Below are positions 19,291-27,816 of a DNA stretch of 64,000 nucleotides, one piece after another (position 1 is the stretch's first letter; every line of letters begins with the position of its first letter). Both the position numbers and the translations under genes were made by a program. The DNA lies in the NCBI GenBank assembly GCA_028687035.1, contig JAQUAX010000012.1, forward strand, positions 62,001 through 126,000, given 5' to 3'. Under the pieces are notes generated by a model. The model did no database searches. It had not been told where the DNA came from and saw only the letters and a program-made list of their open reading frames with translations. The stretch comes from Dechloromonas sp. Its GTDB lineage: Bacteria > Pseudomonadota > Gammaproteobacteria > Burkholderiales > Rhodocyclaceae.

Positions 19291-19950
19291 ATGGTGGAAA
19301 TCCCTACCGGACAACGACGGACCCGCATCTGCCTGGTCCGCCACGGCGAAACCGAATGGAACGCGGCGCGCCGCGTGCAGGGCCACATCGACATCGGTCT
19401 CAACGAAAACGGCATGCGCCAGGCCGCCGCGGCCGGGCGCTGGCTGAAGTCGGCCGGCATCGCCGCGCTGTACAGCAGCGACCTGAAGCGCGCGTGGACG
19501 ACCGCGCTGGCGATCGGCGAGGCGATCGGCCTGACGCCGCAGCCGGTGCCCGAGATGCGCGAGCGCTGCTACGGCGTGTTCGAAGGGCTGACCTACGCCG
19601 AGGCGCAGCAGAAGTATCCGGAAGGCTATGCCGCGTTCGAGGGGCGCAACGCCGACTATGCGTTCGAGACCGGCGAGAGCCTGCACGCGATGTACGACCG
19701 GGTGACCGGCAAGCTGCAGCAGATCGCCGCCGCCCACCCCGCGCAGAACGTCGTCGTGACGCTGCACGGCGGCGTGCTCGACGTGATCAACCGCTTCGTG
19801 CGCGGCAATCCGCTCGAAATGCCGCGCGACTTCCTGATCCCGAACGCCGGCATCAACTGGATTTCCACGGTCGACGGCCGGTGGACCCTGGAAAGCTGGG
19901 GCGAAACGGCGCACCTCGAGGAGGGGGCGCTGGACGAACTGCCTTCGTGA
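19291..19950 (+). CDS. Histidine phosphatase family protein (phosphoglycerate-mutase-like)
   Basis: Cytoplasmic phosphatase or mutase of the two-histidine clan, 219 residues. The phospho-acceptor His18 is in VRHGETEWN and the second histidine in TLHGGVLD. The length and FEGLTYAEAQQKYP segment fit the cobC/gpmB-like phosphatases, not true cofactor-dependent phosphoglycerate mutase. The substrate cannot be told from the sequence. It is 39 bases upstream of glyA and may be co-transcribed. Confidence 0.88.
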   Translation: MVEIPTGQRRTRICLVRHGETEWNAARRVQGHIDIGLNENGMRQAAAAGRWLKSAGIAALYSSDLKRAWTTALAIGEAIGLTPQPVPEMRERCYGVFEGLTYAEAQQKYPEGYAAFEGRNADYAFETGESLHAMYDRVTGKLQQIAAAHPAQNVVVTLHGGVLDVINRFVRGNPLEMPRDFLIPNAGINWISTVDGRWTLESWGETAHLEEGALDELPS

Positions 19951-19989
19951 TAAAATCCCACCCCTTTTCAATGGCTTGAGGCATTCCCC

Positions 19990-21240
19990 ATGTTTTCCGC
20001 GAAAGACACCCTGGCAAAAGTTGACCCCGAACTCTGGCAGGCCATCCAGGCCGAAGTGCAGCGTCAGGAAGACCACATCGAACTGATCGCGTCCGAAAAC
20101 TACGTCAGCAAGGCCGTCATGGAAGCCCAGGGCTCCCAGCTGACCAACAAGTACGCCGAAGGCTATCCCGGCAAGCGCTACTACGGCGGCTGCGAGCACG
20201 TCGATGTCACCGAGCAGCTGGCGATCGACCGCCTGAAGAAGCTGTTCGGCGCCGAGGCCGCCAACGTCCAGCCGAACTCCGGTTCGCAGGCCAACCAGGC
20301 CGTGCTGATGGCCTTCGCCAAGCCGGGCGACACGATCATGGGCATGAGCCTGGCCGAAGGCGGCCACCTGACCCACGGCATGGCGCTGAACATGTCCGGC
20401 AAGTGGTTCAACGTCGTTTCCTACGGCCTCAACGAAAAGGAAGAGATCGACTACGACAAGATGGAAGCCCTGGCCCGCGAGCACAAGCCGAAGATCATCG
20501 TGGCCGGCGCTTCCGCCTACGCGCTGCGCATCGACTGGGAACGCTTCGCCAAGGTCTGCAAGGAAGTCGGCGCGATCTTCTGGGTGGACATGGCCCACTA
20601 CGCCGGCCTGGTCGCTGCCGGTTTCTACCCGAACCCGGTGCCGCACGCCGACGTCGTCACCTCGACCACGCACAAGACGCTGCGCGGCCCGCGCGGCGGC
20701 ATCATCCTGATGAAGGCCGAACACGAGAAGGCGCTGAATTCCGCGATCTTCCCGGGCCTGCAGGGCGGCCCGCTGGAGCACGTGATCGCCGCCAAGGCCG
20801 TCGCCTTCAAGGAAGCCGCGACGCCTGAGTTCAAGGAATACCAGGAACAGGTCATCAACAACGCCCGCGTGATGGCCCGCGTGCTCGGCGAGGAGCGCGG
20901 CCTGCGCATCGTTTCCGGCCGCACCGAAAGCCACGTTTTCCTGGTCGACCTGCGTCCGAAGAACCTGACCGGCAAGGAAGCCGAAGCCGCGCTGGGCCGT
21001 GCCCACATCACCGTCAACAAGAACGGCATCCCGAACGATCCGCAGAAGCCCTTCGTGACTTCCGGCATTCGCATCGGCTCGCCGGCGATGACGACGCGCG
21101 GTTTCACTGAGATCGAGGCCGAACAGATCGCCCACCTGATCGCCGACGTGCTCGACGCGCCGAACGACGAGAAGGTGGCCGAAGAGGTTCGCGCCAAGGT
21201 GTCGGCGCTGTGCCAGCGCTTCCCGGTGTACGGCGCCTAA
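19990..21240 (+). CDS. glyA: Serine hydroxymethyltransferase
   Basis: Interconverts serine and glycine while charging tetrahydrofolate with a one-carbon unit. The PLP lysine is Lys229 in [13 protein letters not shown], the same number as in E. coli. Other motifs are [22 protein letters not shown] and [11 protein letters not shown]. Length is 416 residues, as expected. An AT-rich GATAAAAT lies about 40 bases upstream and may be a promoter element. nrdR starts six bases after its stop. Confidence 0.97.
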   Translation: MFSAKDTLAKVDPELWQAIQAEVQRQEDHIELIASENYVSKAVMEAQGSQLTNKYAEGYPGKRYYGGCEHVDVTEQLAIDRLKKLFGAEAANVQPNSGSQANQAVLMAFAKPGDTIMGMSLAEGGHLTHGMALNMSGKWFNVVSYGLNEKEEIDYDKMEALAREHKPKIIVAGASAYALRIDWERFAKVCKEVGAIFWVDMAHYAGLVAAGFYPNPVPHADVVTSTTHKTLRGPRGGIILMKAEHEKALNSAIFPGLQGGPLEHVIAAKAVAFKEAATPEFKEYQEQVINNARVMARVLGEERGLRIVSGRTESHVFLVDLRPKNLTGKEAEAALGRAHITVNKNGIPNDPQKPFVTSGIRIGSPAMTTRGFTEIEAEQIAHLIADVLDAPNDEKVAEEVRAKVSALCQRFPVYGA

Positions 21241-21246
21241 ATCGCC

Positions 21247-21711
21247 GTGAAATGCCCTTTCTGCGGCCATGACGAGACGGCGGTCGTCGACACCCGCCTG
21301 TCCGATGAAGGCGACATCGTCCGTCGCCGCAGGAAGTGCAATGTCTGCGACAAGCGCTTCACGACCTACGAGCGGGCGGAAATCCGCCTGCCGCAGGTGG
21401 TCAAGAAGAACGGCTCGCGGACCGAGTTTTCCCGCGACAAGCTGCGCGCCAGCCTCGAGCTGGCGTTGCGCAAGCGGCCGGTATCGACCGAGCTGGTCGA
21501 TGCGGCGGTCGCCGAGATCGAGGAAAAGCTGCTCTCGGCCGGTCTGCGCGAAATCAGTTCGCAGCAGGTCGGTGAGCTGGTGATGGCCGAGCTGAAGAAG
21601 CTCGACAAGGTCGCCTACATCCGCTTCGCCTCGGTCTATCGCAATTTCGAGGACGTCGACGCCTTCTCCAAGGCGATCCGCGAAGTCTCCCCGAACTCCC
21701 GCAAAAAATGA
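21247..21711 (+). CDS. nrdR: Transcriptional repressor NrdR
   Basis: Nucleotide-sensing repressor of ribonucleotide reductase genes. The 154-residue protein has the N-terminal zinc ribbon (CPFCGHDE and CNVCDKRF) followed by an ATP-cone domain (about 49-139). It uses a GTG start six bases after glyA; its stop overlaps the ribD start (ATGA). This glyA-nrdR-ribD order is common in Betaproteobacteria. Confidence 0.96.
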   Translation: MKCPFCGHDETAVVDTRLSDEGDIVRRRRKCNVCDKRFTTYERAEIRLPQVVKKNGSRTEFSRDKLRASLELALRKRPVSTELVDAAVAEIEEKLLSAGLREISSQQVGELVMAELKKLDKVAYIRFASVYRNFEDVDAFSKAIREVSPNSRKK

Positions 21712-22796
21712 GTTTTTCCGCCGTCGACCACGGCATGATGGCGCGCGCGCTGCAACTCGCCGAGCGCGGCCTGCGGACGACCTCGCCCAATCCTCGCGTC
21801 GGCTGCGTGCTGGTCCGCGCCGGCGAAATCGTCGGCGAAGGCTGGCACGAGAAGGCCGGCGAGCCGCATGCCGAAGTCCATGCGCTGCGCGCCGCCGGCG
21901 AGCGGGCGCGCGGCGCGACCGCCTACGTGACGCTGGAGCCGTGCAGCCACCACGGCCGGACGCCGCCCTGCGCCGAAGGGCTGATCGCCGCCGGCGTCGC
22001 CCGCGTCGTCGCGGCGATGCGGGACCCGAATCCGCTGGTCGCCGGGCGCGGCCTCGCGCTGCTGCAGGCGGCCGGCATCGAGACCGCCTGCGGCCTGCTC
22101 GAGAACGAGGCGCGCGAACTGAACATCGGCTTCGTGTCGCGGATGACGCGCGGCCGGCCCTGGCTGCGCCTGAAGGCGGCGGCCAGCCTGGACGGCAAGA
22201 CGGCGCTGAACAACGGCGTCAGCCAGTGGATCACCGGCCCGGACGCCCGGCGCGACGGCCACCGCTGGCGGGCGCGCGCCTGCGCGATCCTGACCGGCAT
22301 CGGCACCGTGCGCGACGACGATCCGCAACTGCTGGTCCGCGACGTCGAGACGACGCGCCAGCCGCTGCGCGTGGTCGTCGACAGCCGGCTCGAAACGCCG
22401 CTGACGGCGCGCATCCTGCAGGGCGGGCCGGTGCTGGTCGCCGCCGCGGTCGACGATCAGGAAAAGGCCGATTTGCTGCGCTCGGCCGGCGCCGACGTGC
22501 TGGTCCTGCCCAATGCCGACGGCAAGGTCGAACTGCCGGCCTTGCTGGCCGAACTCGGCCGGCGCGGCATCAACGAAGTGCATGCCGAGGCCGGCTTCAA
22601 GCTCAACGGATCGCTGTTGCGCGAAGGCCTGGTCGACGAACTGCTGCTCTACCTGGCGCCCTGCCTGATCGGCCACCAGGCCAGCGGGCTGTTCAACCTG
22701 CCCGAGCTGCTCAGCCTCGACGGCAAGCAGGCGCTGACGATACGCGATCTGCGCCAGATCGGTCCGGACATCCGCCTGATCGCGCGTCCCCGCTAG
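21708..22796 (+). CDS. ribD: Bifunctional riboflavin deaminase/reductase
   Basis: Catalyses the second and third steps of riboflavin synthesis. The N-terminal deaminase (about 1-145) has the zinc motifs PHAEVHAL and [12 protein letters not shown]; the C-terminal reductase starts near [17 protein letters not shown]. At 362 residues it is full length. The ATG overlaps the nrdR stop by four bases. Its last 86 bases are antisense to the 3' end of the moeB/thiF-type gene. Confidence 0.96.
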   Translation: MSFSAVDHGMMARALQLAERGLRTTSPNPRVGCVLVRAGEIVGEGWHEKAGEPHAEVHALRAAGERARGATAYVTLEPCSHHGRTPPCAEGLIAAGVARVVAAMRDPNPLVAGRGLALLQAAGIETACGLLENEARELNIGFVSRMTRGRPWLRLKAAASLDGKTALNNGVSQWITGPDARRDGHRWRARACAILTGIGTVRDDDPQLLVRDVETTRQPLRVVVDSRLETPLTARILQGGPVLVAAAVDDQEKADLLRSAGADVLVLPNADGKVELPALLAELGRRGINEVHAEAGFKLNGSLLREGLVDELLLYLAPCLIGHQASGLFNLPELLSLDGKQALTIRDLRQIGPDIRLIARPR

Positions 22797-23538
22797 GACC
22801 GCAGACGGCGCAGCCGGCGTCCTTGCGGAAACGGACGTTGCGCCATTCCATGCCCAGCGCGTCGAGCAGCAGCAGGCGGCCGGTCAGCGATTCGCCGATG
22901 CCGGCCAGCAGCTTCAGCGCCTCGGCGGCCTGCATCGTGCCGACGATGCCGGTCAGCGGCGCAAACACCCCCATCACCGCGCAGCGCACTTCCTCGACGT
23001 CCTCGCCTTCCGGGAACAGGCAGTGGTAGCACGGCGCGTCGTCGCGGCGCAGGTCGTAGACGCTGATCTGGCCGTCGAAGCGGATCGCCGCGCCGGAGAC
23101 CAGCGGCTTGCGGTGTTGCACGCAGGCGCGGTTGATCGCGTGCCGCGTCGCGAAATTGTCGGTGCAGTCGAGCACCACGTCGGCGCTCGCGACCAGTGCG
23201 GCGAGTTCGTCGCCGGCCAGGCGCCGCTGCAGCGGCACGATGGCGATTTCGGGATTGATCGCGGCCAGCGCCTGCCGGCCGGATTCGGCCTTGGCCAGGC
23301 CGACGCGGGCCTGGGTGTGCAGGATCTGGCGCTGCAGGTTGGTGAAATCGACCGTGTCGTCGTCGACCAGCGTGATCTTCCCGACGCCGGCCGAAGCGAG
23401 GTAGAGCGCGGCCGGCGAACCGAGTCCGCCGGCGCCGACGACCAGCGCATGGCCGGCCAGGATGCGTTCCTGGCCTTCGATGCCGAGTTCGTCGAGGAGG
23501 ATGTGGCGGCTGTAGCGGAGAAGCTGCTCGTCGGTCAC
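22711..23538 (-). CDS. moeB: HesA/MoeB/ThiF family adenylyltransferase
   Basis: Adenylates the C-terminal glycine of a small sulfur carrier (MoaD or ThiS). It has the nucleotide loop VVGAGGLGSPAALYLASAG, the LQRQ...CTDN motifs and the zinc cysteines CYHC and CAVC. Which carrier it serves cannot be told; moeB is used because the order of zinc cysteines fits it. The GTG at 23538 overlaps the upstream stop (GTGA); a GTG at 23553 is an alternative. About 24 residues follow the usual CAVCG end, encoded by DNA antisense to ribD. Confidence 0.87.
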   Translation of the reverse strand: MTDEQLLRYSRHILLDELGIEGQERILAGHALVVGAGGLGSPAALYLASAGVGKITLVDDDTVDFTNLQRQILHTQARVGLAKAESGRQALAAINPEIAIVPLQRRLAGDELAALVASADVVLDCTDNFATRHAINRACVQHRKPLVSGAAIRFDGQISVYDLRRDDAPCYHCLFPEGEDVEEVRCAVMGVFAPLTGIVGTMQAAEALKLLAGIGESLTGRLLLLDALGMEWRNVRFRKDAGCAVCGPSGDARSGGCPDRSGADRVSSAPACRRG

Positions 23539-23936
23539 TTGTATTCGCGCCACTCCGGTGGCGTGTCGTCGTGGTCGCCGTGCGGCCGGTGCTCCCAGGC
23601 CTTGACGTAGGCTTCCTGCGACGAGCGCTTCAGGCGCTTCTCGGGGGCGTCCAGGTTGTGCAGCTGGGTTTCCTCGACGTAGTGGATCAGCGCCCGGGTC
23701 AGCTTGCTGAACAGCGTGTTGTCGAGATGGTAGCCCTTGTCCTCGAGGTGTTCCTCGATTTCCAGCAGCGTGTGCTGGTGCAGGTGGTAGCTGACATCGA
23801 CGGCGCGCTTCTCGAGCTTCGGGGCGGCTTCGATCTCGTCGAGGCGCTGCAGGTCGTCCGCCGCTTCCGGCACCTGGCCGGGCGGAAATTTGGAGAACAG
23901 AATCTCGCGCTGTTTCTTCAGGTCGGATGGACTCAT
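23535..23936 (-). CDS. Conserved-looking protein of unknown function
   Basis: 133 residues, soluble, charged, mostly helical by composition, with several histidines (HLHQHTLLEIEEHLEDKGYH and the C-terminal EHRPHGDHDD). I do not recognise a domain. A good GGGAGG ribosome site precedes the ATG, codon use is like the neighbours, and it sits tightly between ctpA (17 bases upstream) and the moeB-type gene (4-base overlap), so it is a real gene in that operon. Confidence 0.8.
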   Translation of the reverse strand: MSPSDLKKQREILFSKFPPGQVPEAADDLQRLDEIEAAPKLEKRAVDVSYHLHQHTLLEIEEHLEDKGYHLDNTLFSKLTRALIHYVEETQLHNLDAPEKRLKRSSQEAYVKAWEHRPHGDHDDTPPEWREYK

Positions 23937-23953
23937 CGCACCTCCCGTAGGGC

Positions 23954-25357
23954 TTATTCCTTCGACTTATTCTGCATGATGCGCAGACCCTTGAGAAGGT
24001 TCAGCGCCTGCTGGAACTGGTAGTCGCCCTTGCTGGCGTACTCGAGGCGCTGCGGCAGATCCTCTTCGTCGTCGGCCTTGTCGTTCTTGCCCGGCTTGGC
24101 CTTGGCTTGCGGCTTGCCGGCGTCGGGCTTCGGCGCTTCCTGGTCGCGGTCGTTGCTCAGGTGACGGTCGAGATCGGCTTCACGCACGCGCATGCCGCCG
24201 CCGCCGTTGGCCGATTCCTCGACCAGGATGTCCGGCGTGATGCCCTTGGCCTGGATCGAGCGGCCGTCCGGCGTGTAGTAGCGGGCGGTGGTCAGCTTGA
24301 TCGCGGTATTGCCGGGCAGCGGCAGCACCGACTGCACGGAGCCTTTGCCGAAGGTCTGGGTGCCGACGATGACGGCGCGCTTGTGGTCCTGCAGCGCGCC
24401 GGCGACGATTTCCGAAGCCGAGGCCGAGCCGCCGTTGACCAGCACGACCATCGGGACCTTCTTCGCGTCCACCGGCATCGTCTTCAGCGGGTCTTCCTTG
24501 CTGCCGCGCAGGTAGTCCTGCGGGCGCGCCTTGAATTCCTGCTTGGCGTCCTCGGTCCGGCCGTCGGTCGAGACGACCTTGACGTCCGGCGGCAGGAAGG
24601 CCGCGGAAACGCCGATCGCGCCGTTGAGCAGGCCGCCCGGGTCGTTGCGCAGGTCGAGCACCAGACCCTGCAGCTTGTTGCCGTCCTTGTACAGCCCGGC
24701 GACATGCTTGGCCAGTTCGGCGACGGTGTTTTCCTGGAATTGCGTGATGCGGACCCAGCCGTAGCCCGGTTCGACCAGCTTCGACTTGACGCTCTGCACC
24801 TTGATGACTTCGCGGACCAGCGTGATCTCCAGCGGTTTGGCCTCGCCCTTGCGCAGGATGGACAGCTTCAGCGAGGTCTTCGGCTTGCCGCGCATCTTCT
24901 TGACGGCGTCGGACAGCGTCAGTCCCTTGACCGGGGTGTCGTCGAGCTTGAAGATCAGGTCGCCGGACTTGATGCCGGCGCGGTAGGCCGGGGTGTCCTC
25001 GATCGGCGAAACGACCTTGACCAGGCCGTCCTCCATGCCGACCTCGATGCCGAGGCCGCCGAATTCACCCTGAGTGCCGACCTGCAGATCCTTGAACGCG
25101 TCGGCGTCGAGGTAGGCCGAATGCGGGTCCAGGTTGGACAGCATGCCGGAGATGGCATTGGCGATCATCTTCTTGTCTTCGACCGGCTCGACATAGCCCT
25201 GCTTGATCGCGCCGTAGACTTCGGCGAAGGTCCGCAGGTCCTCGATCGGCAGGCCGGTCTTGGCCTCCTTGTCGGCCAGCGCCGGGATGTGCAGGCTGAT
25301 GAGGGCGCCGGCGACGAAGGCGCCGACGGTCAGGCTGATGGTTTTCGCTTTGCTCAT
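23954..25357 (-). CDS. ctpA: Carboxy-terminal processing protease, S41 family
   Basis: Periplasmic serine protease of 467 residues that trims C-termini and, in related bacteria, controls murein hydrolases. An N-terminal hydrophobic segment (about 8-28) is followed by a PDZ domain (GLGIEVG ... SGDLIFKLDD) and the catalytic domain with serine in GSASASEIV and lysine in TFGKGSVQ. The tail is lysine/aspartate-rich. The ATG at 25357 forms an ATGA overlap with the EnvC-like stop; an ATG five codons upstream is possible. Coupling to an amidase activator suggests shared work in cell separation. Confidence 0.94.
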   Translation of the reverse strand: MSKAKTISLTVGAFVAGALISLHIPALADKEAKTGLPIEDLRTFAEVYGAIKQGYVEPVEDKKMIANAISGMLSNLDPHSAYLDADAFKDLQVGTQGEFGGLGIEVGMEDGLVKVVSPIEDTPAYRAGIKSGDLIFKLDDTPVKGLTLSDAVKKMRGKPKTSLKLSILRKGEAKPLEITLVREVIKVQSVKSKLVEPGYGWVRITQFQENTVAELAKHVAGLYKDGNKLQGLVLDLRNDPGGLLNGAIGVSAAFLPPDVKVVSTDGRTEDAKQEFKARPQDYLRGSKEDPLKTMPVDAKKVPMVVLVNGGSASASEIVAGALQDHKRAVIVGTQTFGKGSVQSVLPLPGNTAIKLTTARYYTPDGRSIQAKGITPDILVEESANGGGGMRVREADLDRHLSNDRDQEAPKPDAGKPQAKAKPGKNDKADDEEDLPQRLEYASKGDYQFQQALNLLKGLRIMQNKSKE

Positions 25358-26700
25358 TTCAAACTGGCCCATTTCAAGGGGTCGATCGGTTGTCCCTGGT
25401 GGCGGAGCTCGAAGTATAAACCCGATTCCGGATTGCCCCCGCTGTTGCCCACGGTGGCCACGGTGTCGCCGCCCTTGACGGTCTGGCCGACCTGTTTGAG
25501 CAGCGAATCGTTGTTGCCGTAGATCGACAGGTAGGCGTTGCCGTGGTCGACGATCAGCAGGTTGCCGAAACCGCGCATCCATTCGGCGAAGACGACGCGG
25601 CCGGCGGCGACGGCCTTGACCTCGCTGCCGGTGCCGGCCCGGATGAACAGGCCGCGCCAGGTGCCGCCGCCTTCACGCGCGGCACCGAAGCGGCCGGCCA
25701 CCGTGCCGCGCACCGGCAAGCGCAGGTTGCCTCGCTGGCGGGCGAAGCTGCCGTCGCTGGCCGAGGGTTCGTGGCGGTTTTCCGCCTCCGCCGGCGGTGC
25801 GGGGCGGGAGGCGACGCGTTCTTCGCCGGCCGATTTCGGCTTCTGGGCCGCCGCCTTTGCGGCGCGGGCGGCTTCGGCAGCGCGGGCGGCTTCCGCGGCG
25901 CGGGCCTTCGCGGCCTGCGCGGCGAGAATCCGCGACAGCCGGTCGATCAGTTGCGACAGCCGTTTCTCGTTCTGCTGCAGCGTGCCGATTTCCTTGCGCT
26001 GGGCACGGACCTTGTCGGAAATCTGCGCATAGAGCTTCTGGCGTTCCTCGCGCTGGCGGTTCAGTTCGGCATGGCGCTTCTGCTGCTCGGCCTCGACCCC
26101 GGCCAGCTCGGCGCCGCGTTCCTTGACGTCGGCGGCCAGCGCCTTCTTGCGGGACAGCGTCGCGTTGATTTCGCCCATCAGCTCGGCCCGGCCCTGCGCG
26201 ATGATCGACAGGTAATGCAGGTCGCGCGCCATCTGGTTGGGGTCGTCGCCGTTCAGCAGCAATTGCAGGGAATCGGGCGTCCCGCGCAGGTACTGCTTGT
26301 AGAGCAGCCGCTCCAGTTGCGCCTGCTGCTGGACCAGCGTCGCGCCGAGTTCGCGCGACTGGCGGTCGAGGGCCTGCAGCCGGGCCTGCAGTTTTTCACG
26401 CTGCTCGGCCAGTTCGTTCAGCTCGCGCTGCAGGCGGGAAATCTGGCGTTCCGATTCGCGCAGGCGGACGCCGGCATCGGCCCGGTCCTCCTCGCTGGCC
26501 GAGAGTTCCTTGCGCAGGTTGTCGATGCGTCCGCGCAGTTCGCCCAGGTCGGCCTGCTTTTCGGCAATATCCGGCGTGGTCGGTTTTTTCGGGTTGGCCA
26601 GGGCCGGGGAGGCGCACAGCCAGGCGGCGAGCAGGGTCGCCGCCGCGTGCCAGCCGCACCCGCCTCGTCGTCCGCGGCTGCGGGGGTGTCCAGGGGTCAT
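25354..26700 (-). CDS. EnvC-like murein hydrolase activator with degenerate LytM domain
   Basis: Secreted coiled-coil protein ending in an M23/LytM domain, 448 residues. A signal peptide ends near SPALA; long coiled coils run from about 40 to 255, then an alanine- and lysine-rich linker, then LytM. The metal-binding residues of active M23 peptidases are replaced: GLFIRAG where HxxxD is expected and GLYFELR where HxH is expected. This is the EnvC pattern, which activates amidases instead of cutting murein. The ATG at 26700 is preferred; an upstream ATG at 26742 would run through the palindrome described for arsR. Confidence 0.9.
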   Translation of the reverse strand: MTPGHPRSRGRRGGCGWHAAATLLAAWLCASPALANPKKPTTPDIAEKQADLGELRGRIDNLRKELSASEEDRADAGVRLRESERQISRLQRELNELAEQREKLQARLQALDRQSRELGATLVQQQAQLERLLYKQYLRGTPDSLQLLLNGDDPNQMARDLHYLSIIAQGRAELMGEINATLSRKKALAADVKERGAELAGVEAEQQKRHAELNRQREERQKLYAQISDKVRAQRKEIGTLQQNEKRLSQLIDRLSRILAAQAAKARAAEAARAAEAARAAKAAAQKPKSAGEERVASRPAPPAEAENRHEPSASDGSFARQRGNLRLPVRGTVAGRFGAAREGGGTWRGLFIRAGTGSEVKAVAAGRVVFAEWMRGFGNLLIVDHGNAYLSIYGNNDSLLKQVGQTVKGGDTVATVGNSGGNPESGLYFELRHQGQPIDPLKWASLK

Positions 26701-26713
26701 CGTCGGGGCTTGA

Positions 26714-26729
26714 TTTCGATTAAGCGAAA
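26714..26729. promoter_or_regulatory. Candidate operator for the ArsR-family regulator
   Basis: TTTCGATTAAGCGAAA matches its own reverse complement at 14 of 16 positions. It overlaps the place of the -35 box (about 26722-26727) for the TATAAT at 26745-26750, and lies between the divergent envC-like and arsR genes. Position and symmetry fit a dimeric winged-helix repressor. Binding is inferred. Confidence 0.5.
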
Positions 26730-26744
26730 CGCAAGCCGTCATTT

Positions 26745-26750
26745 TATAAT
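26745..26750 (+). promoter_or_regulatory. -10 box of the arsR-rhodanese operon
   Basis: A perfect TATAAT hexamer. The -35 position is poor (AAGCGA), so activity may depend on context. Transcription would start near 26757, giving a leader of about 22 bases before the TTG start at 26779. Confidence 0.55.
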
Positions 26751-26778
26751 GCCCCATTCACCGATCACGAGGATTATC

Positions 26779-27096
26779 TTGGAAACGCCCCATTTCAACC
26801 TGATCGACAAGCAGGAGCACATCGAGACTGCGGCGCGCGCGCTGAAGTCCATCGCGCATCCGCTGCGCCTGAAGATATTGTGCGTGCTTGGCGATCAGGA
26901 AGCCTGCGTGCAGGAAATCGTCGACGCGGTCGGCACCTCGCAGAGCAACATTTCCCAACATCTCGCGATCCTCCGCGAGAAGGGCGTCCTGCTGACCCGC
27001 AAGGACGCCAACCGGGTTTTCTACCGGGTCGGCGACCAGCGCACGCTGCAACTGGTCGGCATGATGCGCGAAGTATTTTGCGGCGTGGAGAACTGA
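26779..27096 (+). CDS. ArsR-family regulator, BigR/SqrR-like dithiol sensor
   Basis: Winged-helix repressor of 105 residues. The recognition helix region is SQSNISQHLAILREKG, followed by the wing RVFYRVGD. Cys35 (ILCVL) and Cys101 (EVFCGVE) are 66 residues apart, the spacing of the persulfide-sensing pairs in SqrR (41/107) and BigR (42/108); a third Cys43 is also present. The TTG start follows GAGGA by seven bases and fits the TATAAT; an ATG at 26749 would lie inside the -10 box. The rhodanese gene begins four bases later. Sulfane-sulfur sensing is inferred from cysteine position and neighbourhood. Confidence 0.88.
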   Translation: METPHFNLIDKQEHIETAARALKSIAHPLRLKILCVLGDQEACVQEIVDAVGTSQSNISQHLAILREKGVLLTRKDANRVFYRVGDQRTLQLVGMMREVFCGVEN

Positions 27097-27100
27097 AACA

Positions 27101-27526
27101 ATGCCGATGGATTTCATCAACCAGAACATCCTGCTCATCTCGATCGTCGTCGTCAGCGGCCTCGGCCTGCTCTGGCCGCTGTTCGCCCGCCCGTCCGGCA
27201 ACAGCGTCGATCCCGGTCAGGCCACGCTGCTGATCAACCGCGAGGACGCGCAGATTCTCGACGTCCGCGAGGCTTCCGAATTCGCTTCCGGCCATCTGCC
27301 GGAAGCCCGCAACATCCCGGTTGACAAGCTGGCCGACCGCATCGGCGAACTGGAGAAGTTCAAGGACAAGCCGATCATCGTCTGCTGCGCTTCCGGCATG
27401 CGTTCCGGCAAGGCCTGCGGCGAGCTGAAGAAGCAGGGTTTCAACCGCCTGTACAATCTGGCCGGTGGTGTCGATGCCTGGGTTGGCGCCGGCTACCCGA
27501 TCAAGAAGGGAACGCGCAGCAAATGA
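27101..27526 (+). CDS. Membrane-anchored rhodanese
   Basis: Single-domain sulfurtransferase, YibN-like, 141 residues. A membrane helix (about 10-28) anchors the rhodanese domain, whose persulfide-carrying cysteine is Cys96 in the loop CASGMRSG; DVREASEFASGHLPEARN is the usual CDC25-like start. It would face the cytoplasm if the N-terminus is outside. It lies between the ArsR-type regulator and grxC; the grxC start overlaps its stop by four bases. Confidence 0.93.
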   Translation: MPMDFINQNILLISIVVVSGLGLLWPLFARPSGNSVDPGQATLLINREDAQILDVREASEFASGHLPEARNIPVDKLADRIGELEKFKDKPIIVCCASGMRSGKACGELKKQGFNRLYNLAGGVDAWVGAGYPIKKGTRSK

Positions 27527-27789
27527 GCGTCCCGGTGCTGATGTATACGACGGCGGTCTGCCCTTACTGCGTGCGCGCCAAGCAACTCCTGAAAGCCCGC
27601 GGCGTGGTCGAGATCGAGGAGGTCCGCGTCGATCTCGATCCGGCCCGGCGCGACGAAATGATGCAGCGCACGCAGCGCCGCACCGTGCCGCAGATCTTCA
27701 TCGGCGACGTCCATGTCGGCGGCTGTGACGACCTGCACGCGCTCGATGCGGCGGGCAAGCTGCGGCCGCTGCTCGACGGCCAGTCCTGA
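27523..27789 (+). CDS. grxC: Glutaredoxin 3
   Basis: Glutathione-dependent dithiol oxidoreductase of 88 residues, with active site CPYC at Cys13-Cys16 and the glutathione-binding TVPQIFIGD and GGCDDL segments. The ATG overlaps the rhodanese stop (ATGA). The rhodanese-grxC-secB-gpsA order matches E. coli yibN-grxC-secB-gpsA. Confidence 0.96.
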   Translation: MSVPVLMYTTAVCPYCVRAKQLLKARGVVEIEEVRVDLDPARRDEMMQRTQRRTVPQIFIGDVHVGGCDDLHALDAAGKLRPLLDGQS

Positions 27790-27816
27790 AACCGATCACC
27801 CAAACGAAAGAAAGTC

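Noticed and set aside
18682..21270. An 862-residue minus-strand frame over glyA, the phosphatase and dctQ
   Set aside because: Antisense or shifted frame across three confident genes; no domain visible.
26749..27096. ATG at 26749 as the arsR start
   Set aside because: It lies in the TATAAT box; the TTG at 26779 has a GAGGA site and fits the expected leader and protein length.
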